A stretch of 64,000 nt of DNA from Rhodovulum steppense (GCF_004339675.1 NZ_SLVM01000009.1:85679-149678), one strand, 5' to 3'; positions 42,759 to 50,970 are shown, numbered from the stretch's first letter. Notes: a model not told the origin generated them from the sequence alone. Program-made: numbers and translations.

Positions 42759-45056
42759 CTAGCTCTGGCTCTGTCCGGCAAGCTGCTGGATCTGGATGAT
42801 GACGAACTCGGCCGGTTTCAGCGGCGCAAAGCCCACGACGATGTTGACGATCCCGAGGTCGATATCGGCCTGGGTGGTGGTGGTGCGATCGCAGCGCACC
42901 AGATAGGCCTCTTGCGGGGTCGCGCCCTGGAACGCGCCCTGGCGGAAAAGCTGGTTCATGAAACTGCCGACCGACAGCCGGATCTGCGCCCAGAGCGGTT
43001 CGTCATTCGGCTCGAACACCACGAATTGCGTGCCGCGATACAGGCTTTCCTGGATGAACAGCGCGATCCGGCGCACGGGGACATATTTCCATTCGCTTGC
43101 CAGCGCATCCGCCCCCACCATGGTCCGCGCGCCCCAGCTGACCTGGCCGAAGACGGGGAAACTGCGCAGGCAGTTCAGGCCAAGCGGGTTCAGCACGCCG
43201 TTCTCGGGGTCCGACAGCGCATAGTCGAGCGCGGTCACCCCCCTGAGCCGCGCCTCGATGCCGGCGGGGGCCTTCCACACGCCGCGGGCGGCATCGGTGC
43301 GGGCGTAAAGTCCGGCCATCAGGCCGGAATTCGCGAAGGACCGCGGGCGGTTGCCTTGCAGCGGGTCGGGCATGCGCACGCGGGGGAAATAGACTGCGGC
43401 GTTCTGGTGGCGCAGCCCCGCATTGGCCGGATCGCCGATCCAGGCGCGCGCGCCCTCGAAATCGGTGACATTGCCGGGCATGTCGATCAGGATCATCGCG
43501 CGCCGTTCCTCGGCATAGGCGATGGCATTGGCCAGCACGCCCGCGTCATTCACCTCGGGCAGGTTCAGGATGTTCAGATCGCGCACATCCTCCAGCGCGA
43601 AAAGCCCGGTCTTGGCCGCCCGCGAGCCCAGGATCGCGGTTTCGTCGGGCACGGCGCCGTCATCGCCGCCGACCGCCCCCACCTGCGCGGTCAGATCGGG
43701 ACCCGATCCCATCCGGTATCCCGCGACATTGACGAATTCGCCCCCGCCCCCGCCGATCCCCAGCGTGGCGGCCCCCGTTCCGCCGAAATCGAGCCGCACC
43801 GAGGGATCGGCCCCGCCCGCGCGCAGCACCAGCGCGCCGCCGATGGTCTGGACGCTGGCCCGCGAAAGCGCCTCGTTGGTCTCGGCCCGCAACCGGGTCT
43901 CGATCCGCGCGCGCGCCTCGGCAAGCGTCGTGGGGGCGGGCACGGGGGGCGTGGCGCCGCTGTCCTGAAGGACCACGGTGATATCGGCCAGCGCGGCACC
44001 CGCGGTATCCAGCGCCTGAACCGACATGGTCATCGGATCGGTGCTGAAATCGAGCGCGTCGAAATCCTCGATCCGCACGCCCGCTGTGCCGCTTTGCGCC
44101 GGGCGGGTGGGGGCGGAGCCATGGATCTCGCGCCCGCCCTGGGCAAGCCCCAACTGCAGCCGCGCCGCCGCGGACCGGATCGAGGCGCGGCGGAACCGGA
44201 CCGAGCTTTGCCGCGAGGTGCTGCCCGATGTCGCCACCAGACGGTCGCCGTCGATAGCGCAGGAAAAGCCGGAAAATCCGGGGTTTGCGGGCTCCAGCGT
44301 GGGAACGATGGTGTTCAGCGCCGTGCGCAGCGCGGCCAGCGTGGCCAGCCCGCCGCCCTCGCCGAACAGGTCGAACTCGATGAACGGCCCGCCGTCGATC
44401 GAGATCGCCAGCCGCCTTGCATTGTCGTCCAGCGCGGCAATCTCGGCATCGGTAAGCGGCCCCGACCGCGCCATTCCGGCCGCCGCACCGCCAGCACCCT
44501 CGTCGGTCAGCCGGATCAGCCGCGAGTCGGCCTCCAGAACGGTCGGGGCATAGGTTGCTGCATCGGGGTCCATCGAAAGGTTGCGATGCGCCTCGGTCCG
44601 GGCGGGGACCATGCGCCCGGCGCGGTCGATGAACTCGGTAACGGTCAGGTTGAAGCTCTCGTCGGGGTTCGCGCTTTCGTAATCGACGTTCAGAACCAAG
44701 GCGTTACCCCACGCGCCCTCGCTGGCGGCGGTGGCGGTCAGGGTCAGGTCGCCCGCCATGGTCCGCATGCCGATGGCGGCGGGCACCGCGCCTTCGGCCA
44801 CGCGGACCACCCAGGCGCTGGCGCCGCCGTTCAGGAAGAAATGGCTGACCGCGTAGGCAAGCGGGCTGTCGAGGTGCAACCCCCCGAAATTCCGCTCGAA
44901 ATCGGCATAGCTGAAAAGCTGGACGGGGGCGTTGACCGGGCCGCGGGCGGTGTAGCCGACGAAACCGGCGATCGAGGTGGGCACGCCGGCGATGGCGCGG
45001 GTGCCGGAGGGAATTTCCTGAATGTATACGCCGGGATAGGAGACTGCGACAGCCAT
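42759..45056 (-). CDS. Contractile sheath protein
   Basis: 765 residues. The N-terminus VSYPGVYIQEIPSGTRAIAG, VPTSIAGFVGYTARGPVNAP and AYAVSHFFLNGGASAWVVRV is the universal sheath start. The C-terminus has YVPVRRIALFIQESLYRGTQ, FVVFEPNDEPLWAQIRLSVG, CDRTTTTQADIDLGIVNIVV and GFAPLKPAEFVIIQIQQLAG. A long insertion between (~residues 130-400) makes it bigger than the ~350-450 residues of Afp sheaths and probably decorates the outer surface. First gene of the operon; AAGGAG sits 8 nt before the ATG. Confidence 0.96.
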   Translation of the reverse strand: MAVAVSYPGVYIQEIPSGTRAIAGVPTSIAGFVGYTARGPVNAPVQLFSYADFERNFGGLHLDSPLAYAVSHFFLNGGASAWVVRVAEGAVPAAIGMRTMAGDLTLTATAASEGAWGNALVLNVDYESANPDESFNLTVTEFIDRAGRMVPARTEAHRNLSMDPDAATYAPTVLEADSRLIRLTDEGAGGAAAGMARSGPLTDAEIAALDDNARRLAISIDGGPFIEFDLFGEGGGLATLAALRTALNTIVPTLEPANPGFSGFSCAIDGDRLVATSGSTSRQSSVRFRRASIRSAAARLQLGLAQGGREIHGSAPTRPAQSGTAGVRIEDFDALDFSTDPMTMSVQALDTAGAALADITVVLQDSGATPPVPAPTTLAEARARIETRLRAETNEALSRASVQTIGGALVLRAGGADPSVRLDFGGTGAATLGIGGGGGEFVNVAGYRMGSGPDLTAQVGAVGGDDGAVPDETAILGSRAAKTGLFALEDVRDLNILNLPEVNDAGVLANAIAYAEERRAMILIDMPGNVTDFEGARAWIGDPANAGLRHQNAAVYFPRVRMPDPLQGNRPRSFANSGLMAGLYARTDAARGVWKAPAGIEARLRGVTALDYALSDPENGVLNPLGLNCLRSFPVFGQVSWGARTMVGADALASEWKYVPVRRIALFIQESLYRGTQFVVFEPNDEPLWAQIRLSVGSFMNQLFRQGAFQGATPQEAYLVRCDRTTTTQADIDLGIVNIVVGFAPLKPAEFVIIQIQQLAGQSQS

Positions 45057-45135
45057 TGGATGCTCCTTGCATCAACAGCGCGTCGAAAGCCCGACATCCC
45101 GGGAAAGCGCGCCTGCAAGCCGCCGGGCGCGCGGA

Positions 45136-45165
45136 AAATTACCAGCTAAAGCCTTCTACTCGAAC
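45136..45165 (-). promoter_or_regulatory. Candidate sigma70-like promoter of the eCIS operon
   Basis: On the minus strand TTGTTC and GGTAAT are 18 bp apart in the most AT-rich stretch of the gap, about 80 bp before the sheath start. The match is moderate (3 of 6 and 4 of 6). Confidence 0.3.
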
Positions 45166-45285
45166 AAAAATTCCATCCCCCCACAGGACAGCAGGGCAAT
45201 GCCCCGGCGCATGCGCAATACCTGATGCATGCGGTCGCGGCATCGCCGGCATACCTTCGAGACACGCCTCTGATCATGCCTAACC

Positions 45286-45300
45286 CCTTGAGCGTCAAGG
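45286..45300. promoter_or_regulatory. Perfect 15-nt palindrome, operator candidate
   Basis: CCTTGAGCGTCAAGG has two perfect 6-bp arms around a 3-nt centre. It lies between the two divergent operons, 230 bp from the sheath start. Confidence 0.4.
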
Positions 45301-45380
45301 ATGCCCGGATTCGAGTCAAGCCCATTGCGCAGGCCGGGGGCGTGGGTCGGCGGGGACTGCGCGGCGGGCGGAACGGGGTA

Positions 45381-45424
45381 TCGGAATTCCATCGGACTTT
45401 CGTCGGACTTCCATCGGGGTTTCA
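45381..45424. repeat. Four tandem 11-bp direct repeats, helically phased
   Basis: Four consecutive 11-bp units all begin TCGG (positions 45381, 45392, 45403, 45414) with consensus TCGGACTTYCA; the middle two differ at two positions. An 11-bp period puts every copy on about the same face of the helix, as expected for cooperative binding of a regulator. They lie 160 bp before the plus-strand cassette and 325 bp before the sheath gene. Confidence 0.65.
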
Positions 45425-45583
45425 TATGGCAAATCTCCGGGCGTCGATCCGCGCCCATGGCCGGTCGGATCCCGCCGGACAAGGCGGCCAGATCACCCGC
45501 GACCCGGGCCGGGCGCTGTGCTAGGCTTGCCCCGCCGGACAGGGGCCGCGACAGGGGCCGCGCCTGAGCGGGAGGGGAGCGGG

Positions 45584-46396
45584 ATGAACTGGAAGCTGAT
45601 CGCCGGGCTGGGCGGACTCGCCGTGTTGGGGGTGGGCGGCTATGTGGCGCTTGGCCTGATGGACGGCGCGCGCCCGGCCACGATCGGCGAGATCCTCGCC
45701 GAGAACGGCTATACCGAGTTCCGCCCGCCCACGCAAAGTGCGCTGCCCGGCACGCTGGTTCTGGTCACGGGGACCGAGCCGGTCGCGCTGGGCGTGGTGT
45801 GCCGCCCGGAACAGGCACTGGGGCTGGGGCTGGCCGAGATCCCGGTCTCGGCCTCGATCTCGACCGAGCTTTCCTCGGCGCTGAACCGGACGCTGGCGCT
45901 GGATGCGGGGCTGCTGGACCGGATCAGGGCGGGCGGGCGGCTGGAGGAGGTCAGCGAGATCCGCATCACGCTGGGCAATGTGCGGATCCTGGAACTGTCC
46001 GACGACGACGTGATCCGGGGCCTGCCCCGGCGCGATGCCGCCTGCGCCGAGGCGGTGCGGCTGCGGCTGTCGGCGGGCCAGCCGCTGACCATGATAAAAG
46101 CCGCGCTGATGGCGGATGTGACCTATACCGCCACGACGCGCAGCGGCGCGGACGGGTCGGTGGCGATGGATGTGCAGCGCGATCTGGCCGCCGCGCTGAA
46201 ATCCGAGGTCACGGGCAGCGCGGGGGGCACGGTCACGCTGCGCGGGCAGGACCTGGTCTGGGGCATCCGCGACGATCAGGTGCTGGCGCTGCTGGGCACG
46301 GTGCTGTCCGCGACCGGCACGGAATCGGGCGCGATGGAGGACCAGCCGCTGCTGGCGCCGGGGGCGGCGGTCGCGGAATTCGGGCCGCTGGACTGA
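45584..46396 (+). CDS. Membrane-anchored protein of unknown function
   Basis: 270 residues. LIAGLGGLAVLGVGGYVALG is a single N-terminal membrane anchor or uncleaved signal. The exported part has few cysteines (a pair, CRPEQ and DAACAEA) and patterned beta/alpha segments (EIRITLGNVRILELSDDDVI, VAMDVQRDLAAALKSEVTG). No family recognised. GGAGGGG precedes the ATG by 7-8 nt. First gene of a plus-strand set of exported proteins divergent from the eCIS operon; it shares a control region with the particle genes, which is the only hint of role. Confidence 0.8.
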   Translation: MNWKLIAGLGGLAVLGVGGYVALGLMDGARPATIGEILAENGYTEFRPPTQSALPGTLVLVTGTEPVALGVVCRPEQALGLGLAEIPVSASISTELSSALNRTLALDAGLLDRIRAGGRLEEVSEIRITLGNVRILELSDDDVIRGLPRRDAACAEAVRLRLSAGQPLTMIKAALMADVTYTATTRSGADGSVAMDVQRDLAAALKSEVTGSAGGTVTLRGQDLVWGIRDDQVLALLGTVLSATGTESGAMEDQPLLAPGAAVAEFGPLD

Positions 46397-46414
46397 CGCG
46401 CCTGCGCGCCGGGG

Positions 46415-46443
46415 TTGACAGGACCGGGGCGCGGGCGCGACAG
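46415..46443 (+). promoter_or_regulatory. Possible promoter before the first protease gene
   Basis: A perfect -35 hexamer TTGACA lies in the 117-bp gap. The -10 region at the right spacing is poor (GACAGT or similar), so this is weak evidence of an internal start. Confidence 0.25.
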
Positions 46444-46513
46444 TTCGCATGGGTTTTTCGTTGCGATTGCGCCCTGTTGCCGGGCAGTCCACCCGTGGGG
46501 GAGGTCTGGGGGT

Positions 46514-47635
46514 ATGCGGTTCGCTCTGGTTCTGGTGCTTGCGGCGCTGCTGCAAGCGGGGGCTGTGGGGGCCGATGAGGCCCGGCGCGAGCGGGCGATC
46601 CGGGCCTTGCAGCACGAGCTGGGCCTGCCCGAGACGGGGCTGATGGACGGGGCGACGCGGGCGGCGCTGTTCGAGCCGATGACCGAGGCGGGCGCGCCGC
46701 GCCCGGCGCTGTCCGCGCCCGAGGCAAGCGTCAGTTTCGACCTGGGCGGCGATGCGGGCACGGCCGGGCCGGTGGACCTGCCGCCCGCAACCGGCACCGG
46801 CCGGATCGTCGCCCAGCCCACCATGGCGCCCGACCTGGCGGCGGAGCTGTCGGACGCCTCGGCGATCTATGCGCAATACGAGATGGGCGGGCTGTCGGTC
46901 AGGCCCGAGACCTGGGTGCCGTTCTCGGTGATCGGCGAGGACGAGCGCGTGGCGGTGAACGACACGACGAGCTTTCCCGAGCGCGCCATCGTGCAGATCC
47001 TGTTCCAGAACGCCTTTGGCGGCACAAGCCTGTGTTCGGGGATGATGGTCTCGGCCGATACGGTGCTGACGGCGGCCCATTGCATCCATGGCGGCACGGT
47101 GTTCGGGCGGGCCTATTCGGCCTATCGCGTGCTGCCCGGGCGCAACCGCGCGGCCACGCCCTTCGGCGAATGCGGGGTGCGGCGCGCGCATGTGTTGCAG
47201 GGCTGGACCGCGGCCACCAGCGCCGAGGAGGCGCGCGATTACGACCTCGGGGCGCTGAAGCTCGATTGCCGGGTGGGCGAGGCGACGGGCTGGGCCGGGG
47301 TGCGGGTGCTGGAGGATGCCGAACTGGGTGCGGTGACGGTGGTGCAGGGCTATGCCGCCGACAAGGCGCCGCCGGGGCGGCAATGGGTCAGCACCGACAG
47401 CCTGCGGATATTGCGGGATCTCAAGGGGTTCTACCTGAACGACACCTATGGTGGCACCTCCGGGTCGCCGGTCTTCCTGGGCGCGGATCGCGCGGTCCTG
47501 GTCGGCGTGCATACCAACGGGCTGCATGGCGAGGAGCCCTGGGCGAGCCACAACGCCTTTACCCGGATCACGCCCGAGCGGATGCGCCGGATCGCCGAAT
47601 GGATCGCGGACCAGGGCGCGGAGGCGGGGCGATGA
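46514..47635 (+). CDS. Exported trypsin-like serine protease with N-terminal peptidoglycan-binding-like module
   Basis: 373 residues. Signal peptide MRFALVLVLAALLQAGAVGA. Residues ~25-55 (RAIRALQHELGLPETGLMDG then ATRAALF) match the peptidoglycan-binding type 1 helix bundle. The C-terminal trypsin fold carries a full triad: His189 in VLTAAHC, Asp244 in DYDLGALKL and Ser316 in GGTSGSPV. VHTNGLHGEEPWASHNAFTR near the end is typical of Glu-specific-type bacterial trypsins. It presumably acts in the periplasm, tethered to the wall. Stop overlaps the next protease gene by 4 bp. Confidence 0.9.
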   Translation: MRFALVLVLAALLQAGAVGADEARRERAIRALQHELGLPETGLMDGATRAALFEPMTEAGAPRPALSAPEASVSFDLGGDAGTAGPVDLPPATGTGRIVAQPTMAPDLAAELSDASAIYAQYEMGGLSVRPETWVPFSVIGEDERVAVNDTTSFPERAIVQILFQNAFGGTSLCSGMMVSADTVLTAAHCIHGGTVFGRAYSAYRVLPGRNRAATPFGECGVRRAHVLQGWTAATSAEEARDYDLGALKLDCRVGEATGWAGVRVLEDAELGAVTVVQGYAADKAPPGRQWVSTDSLRILRDLKGFYLNDTYGGTSGSPVFLGADRAVLVGVHTNGLHGEEPWASHNAFTRITPERMRRIAEWIADQGAEAGR

Positions 47636-49338
47636 TCGGGCGGGGGCTGGTTCTGGCGGCGCTGGCGGTGGTGGGGGTTGCCGGGGCGCTGCGCGCCGAT
47701 CCGGTGGCCGATACGGTCGTCTATATCGAATGCACCGATCCCGAGGGCCGCAAGCGCGTCGGCTCGGGCGTGCTGGTCAGCGCCGAGGGCCATGTGCTGA
47801 CCGCCCGCCATGTCGCGCCCGCGGGCAGCCAGTGCCGCGGGTTGCCGGGCGTGGCCGATCCGAACAATGCGCGGGTGATGGTGCTGCAACCCGAACGGGT
47901 GCCGGGCGAATATGACGTGGCGCTGCTGAAATTCGCCGAGACGCAGGTCTATCCCTTTTTGCGCTATTGCCGGCTGGACGAGCGGATGATCCGCAAGCGC
48001 ATCTTCGCCGCCGGGTTCCCGAACGGCACGCGCAGCTTTCGGCCGTCGTTCCGGGCGGGGATCCTCTCGACCACCGAGACCACGCCCGAGGGCGTGATCG
48101 AGACCGACAGCCTGCTGGCGCAGGGGATGAGCGGCGGGCCGATCCTGGCCGAGGACGAGACCAGCCTGATCGGCATCGTCTCGGGCGTCGAGATCAGCGC
48201 GATCGGCGAGCCGGATTACTACGGCATGACCCCGATCGCGGCGATCACCTCCGCCACCTTCCGGCTGAGCGAGAACGTGGCGGGCTGCTATCCCGACCTG
48301 CCGGGGCCTGCGGAACTGGCGGCGCGGATCGACGATCTGGCCGAGGATCTGGCCGCCGCCCGGGCCGAGATCGGCGCGCGGATCGACGCGATGGGCGCGC
48401 GCGCCGAGGCGCTGGAGGCCCGCGCCGGTGCGGTCGAGAAAAGCACGGGCCTGATATCCGCCGAGATGCAGAAGCTGCGCGCGGCCTTCAACACCACCAA
48501 GACCGTGGCCGACAAGACCTTCGAAAGCCTCGCGGGCCGGATCGAGGACATCGTCCAGCGCCAGGCCCAGCAGACCTTCGAGCAGGCCGTGGCCGAGGCG
48601 TTGCAGGGCCGCCCGATCCGCCGCACGCTGGACGAGATCTATGACGACCTCGCCAAGCCGGTCTGGCGCTTTTCCGGCCGCATCGAGGGCGGCTGGGTGA
48701 CGATGACGCTGGCCTATGAACGCCAGATCTCGGCGCCCGTCTTCAGCCCCGCGCTGCGCTTCTGCCTGACGCCGCTGTTCCTGCCCGCGGCGGGGGCCGA
48801 TGTCACCGTGTCGGAAATGCCCACGGTGCGGGGCTATTTCACCCTGCTGGACGAGCGGTTCCGCAGCAATCCCGCGATCGTGCGCACCTGCCAGTCGATC
48901 GACCATGCCGCCTTGTCGGGCCGCGGCCCCGCGCCGGGCAGCGAGGGCGCGCCGCTGCTCTCGCCGAGCGGGCAGTACCAGTATCCCTATGCCGAGAATT
49001 TCGTGCAGCAGCATTACTTCGCCGCAGAGGCGCGGCATGCGGCGGGCGAGCTGGAACCCTGGAACGGGTGGTATTACCTTCAGGTGGTCCGCGAGGCGTC
49101 CGGCACCGGCGGCGCGGCACCGGAAATCGTGCTGCGCGCCATCATCGACGCCACCATCGACGAGGAGGAGGGCTATGACAGCCCCGTGATCCTGCCCTGC
49201 AAGGTCTACAGCGCCGGGAACGGCGCCACCGGCGGCGGCATGCTGCCCCTCGACCCGGCGCGGCAGATGAGCGACCTTCTGAGTTCCGAGACCCCTAGGC
49301 TGGACCAGAACGAGACATGCCATTCCGATCCCTCATAA
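47632..49338 (+). CDS. Exported trypsin-like protease with coiled coil and unknown C-terminal domain
   Basis: 568 residues. Signal peptide MIGRGLVLAALAVVGVAGAL. Trypsin/S1C-like domain with His60 (LTARHV), Asp95 (EYDVALLKF) and Ser167 (AQGMSGGPIL), an intact triad. Residues ~225-300 are a heptad-rich coiled coil (ELAARIDDLAEDLAAARAEI, GARAEALEARAGAVEK). The last ~230 residues contain several Cys (FCLTPLF, VRTCQSI, ILPCKVYS) and ordered-looking segments (NGWYYLQVVREASG), with no recognised family. Probably forms an oligomer through the coiled coil. Overlaps both neighbours. Confidence 0.88.
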   Translation: MIGRGLVLAALAVVGVAGALRADPVADTVVYIECTDPEGRKRVGSGVLVSAEGHVLTARHVAPAGSQCRGLPGVADPNNARVMVLQPERVPGEYDVALLKFAETQVYPFLRYCRLDERMIRKRIFAAGFPNGTRSFRPSFRAGILSTTETTPEGVIETDSLLAQGMSGGPILAEDETSLIGIVSGVEISAIGEPDYYGMTPIAAITSATFRLSENVAGCYPDLPGPAELAARIDDLAEDLAAARAEIGARIDAMGARAEALEARAGAVEKSTGLISAEMQKLRAAFNTTKTVADKTFESLAGRIEDIVQRQAQQTFEQAVAEALQGRPIRRTLDEIYDDLAKPVWRFSGRIEGGWVTMTLAYERQISAPVFSPALRFCLTPLFLPAAGADVTVSEMPTVRGYFTLLDERFRSNPAIVRTCQSIDHAALSGRGPAPGSEGAPLLSPSGQYQYPYAENFVQQHYFAAEARHAAGELEPWNGWYYLQVVREASGTGGAAPEIVLRAIIDATIDEEEGYDSPVILPCKVYSAGNGATGGGMLPLDPARQMSDLLSSETPRLDQNETCHSDPS

Positions 49339-50732
49339 CGCTTGCACTGGCGCTCGTGCTGGCTGCTCCGGCTGCGGCCCAGGACGTTCAGCCCGAGGCC
49401 GAAGCCGATGCGGTGTTTTCGCTGCGCAATGTCGAAAGCATGGCCTTCGATCCGGCCCGTGCGGGGCTCTTCGCCATCGCCGACGGGCGGCTGATGCACT
49501 GGTCGCTGTTCCCGCTCGAGCTGCGCGCCAGCCTCGAACTGGACACGCTGGCCTCGGACCTGGCGATCAGCCCGGCGGGCAACCTGTTCGTGGCCGGCCA
49601 GCGCTGGAACCGCGAAAGCCTGATGCTGCTGGGCGGCAGCATCCTGGCCTTTCCGATCGCGCCGGGGGAAGGCATCGAGGACTGGTTCCGGCTCTACCAG
49701 GTGGCCGACAACGCGGCCGGGATCAGCCAGTTCTCGTCGGTCGCGTTCGATGCCTCGGGCATGGCCCATTTCGGCAGTCCGGTGGCCTTCTCGATCCTGT
49801 CCGTGCCGGACGATTTCTCGGATGTCGCGCCCGGCACGGAACGGCGAACCTTCGATCTGCGCTGCGGGGCGTCCGCGCAATTGTCGATCTTGGAGGATGA
49901 GGGCCAGATATACTATGTGTCCTCGACCATCGAGGGGGCGGCGCTGGAATTCGGCCGACTGGCCGGGCCGGAGGAAAAGCCCGGTCATGTCGAGTGCTTC
50001 CGCGTCGCCAACATCTATGCCCAGAAAACCCCGGTCACGACCTTCTTCTCGGTGCGTCACGCGCTGATCGAGCGTCCCCCCGCCAAAGAGGGGGGACCGC
50101 CCTGGCGCGGGGTTCTGGCGCTCGATCCCAATATCGGGCGGCTCTATTTCTTCGAGATCATCATTGCCGCAGGCGAGGTGCTTATCTCGCGCGCGCTTTC
50201 CTCCGAGATCGGCCTCGATGCGCTGGACGGCGCGGCCGCCGAGGGGCGGACCGGCGCCTTCGGCCTGCTGGCCGCCAGCGGCGACGGGGCCGAGATCCTC
50301 GTCTCCGGCACGTCGATGCGCCGGGTGCTGCGCTTCGGGGTGGATGACGATGGGCGGCTGCGCGCACGGGGGGGGATCGAGCTTGCCGCCCCCGTGCAGG
50401 GCATCGAGATCAGCCCCGATGGCGGCTATGCCGCGCTCGTGACCGGCGAGAACCGGTTCGGCGCGGAACGGGTGCTGACGGTGCTGCGCGCGCCCGCCGC
50501 GCTGCCCGAAGGGGCGGGGCTGCCCGCCGGGTTCCATTCCGTGCGGCTGCTGCAGGAGGAACTGAACGCCGCGGGCTTCGATGCGGGCCGGGTCGATGGC
50601 ATCGCCGGGCCGCGGACGCTGGAGGCGGTCAAGGCCTATCTGGCCGCAACGGCGGAGCGCGCGCCCGACGCGGACACGGACAGGCTGCGCGCGGTGATCC
50701 GGGGGGTCTTTCCGCGCTTCGCGGCGGAATGA
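49317..50732 (+). CDS. Exported propeller-like protein with C-terminal peptidoglycan-binding-like module
   Basis: 471 residues. Signal peptide MPFRSLITLALALVLAAPAA, cleavage after AAAQ. The middle has repeated beta-propeller-style turns (FDPARAGLFAIADGRLMHWS, LAISPAGNLFVAGQRWNRES, GIEISPDGGYAALVTGENRF). Residues ~405-445 (VRLLQEELNAAGFDAGRVDG then IAGPRTLEAVKAYL) are a peptidoglycan-binding type 1 module, here at the C-terminus, opposite to its place in the first protease. Overlaps the preceding gene by 22 bp, which argues for one transcript. A scaffold or sensor of the protease pair is possible. Confidence 0.85.
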   Translation: MPFRSLITLALALVLAAPAAAQDVQPEAEADAVFSLRNVESMAFDPARAGLFAIADGRLMHWSLFPLELRASLELDTLASDLAISPAGNLFVAGQRWNRESLMLLGGSILAFPIAPGEGIEDWFRLYQVADNAAGISQFSSVAFDASGMAHFGSPVAFSILSVPDDFSDVAPGTERRTFDLRCGASAQLSILEDEGQIYYVSSTIEGAALEFGRLAGPEEKPGHVECFRVANIYAQKTPVTTFFSVRHALIERPPAKEGGPPWRGVLALDPNIGRLYFFEIIIAAGEVLISRALSSEIGLDALDGAAAEGRTGAFGLLAASGDGAEILVSGTSMRRVLRFGVDDDGRLRARGGIELAAPVQGIEISPDGGYAALVTGENRFGAERVLTVLRAPAALPEGAGLPAGFHSVRLLQEELNAAGFDAGRVDGIAGPRTLEAVKAYLAATAERAPDADTDRLRAVIRGVFPRFAAE

Positions 50733-50768
50733 CGCCCCGCGCGAGGCCAGGGCAAGGGAGCAAGGCGG

Positions 50769-50957
50769 ATGATGACGGTTCTGACGATGCTGGTGGCGCT
50801 GGTCGGTCCGGGTGTGGCGGCGCCGCCCTGCGCCGGGGTCGAACGGGTGGCCGGGCGCGAGATCTATTGCTGCACGACACAGGCCGGTCAGCAATGCTGC
50901 TCGCCCGAGCTCGACGAGAAGGGCCTGCCGACCGGCTGTGACTGTCGGCCGCAATAG
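50769..50957 (+). CDS. Small secreted cysteine-rich protein
   Basis: 62 residues. A hydrophobic start MMTVLTMLVALVGPGVAA serves as signal peptide. The mature ~44 residues contain seven Cys, in pairs (YCC, QCC) and CDC at the end, so disulfide bonding in the periplasm or outside is expected. GGGAGCAAGG lies upstream at good spacing. It follows the propeller-like gene by 36 bp and probably ends the cassette. No family recognised; a small inhibitor, metal-binding or structural peptide are options. Confidence 0.65.
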   Translation: MMTVLTMLVALVGPGVAAPPCAGVERVAGREIYCCTTQAGQQCCSPELDEKGLPTGCDCRPQ

Positions 50958-50970
50958 GCTGACCTGCGTC

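Larger units (their letters stand above)
45057..45583. other. Divergent control region between eCIS operon and exported-protease cassette
   Basis: 527 bp with no convincing gene. From the eCIS side it holds the sheath ribosome site, an AT-rich pocket with a promoter candidate, a run of nested palindromes (GGGCAATGCCC at 45194, GCGCATGCGC at 45207, ATGCAT at 45225), a perfect 15-nt palindrome, four 11-bp phased repeats, and finally the GGAGGGG ribosome site of the plus-strand cassette. A 108-codon minus-strand frame starting at 45482 covers much of it, but its composition is Arg/Cys-rich and it has no family resemblance. Confidence 0.7.

Noticed and set aside
20747..45056. Interpretation as a prophage or a type VI secretion system
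   Set aside because: No capsid, portal, terminase, integrase or lysis genes, and no TssJLM/ClpV-type genes; DUF4157, DUF4255 and the Afp15-like ATPase point to an eCIS instead.
40944..45149. A 1401-codon plus-strand open frame across the sheath, tube and chaperone genes
   Set aside because: It is the antisense shadow of convincing minus-strand genes; its composition (Arg/Gly/His/Gln-rich) matches no protein and GC-rich codon bias explains the lack of stops.
45156..45482. A 108-codon minus-strand frame upstream of the sheath gene
   Set aside because: No family resemblance, Arg/Cys-rich, no ribosome site, and it overlaps palindromes and phased repeats that look regulatory.
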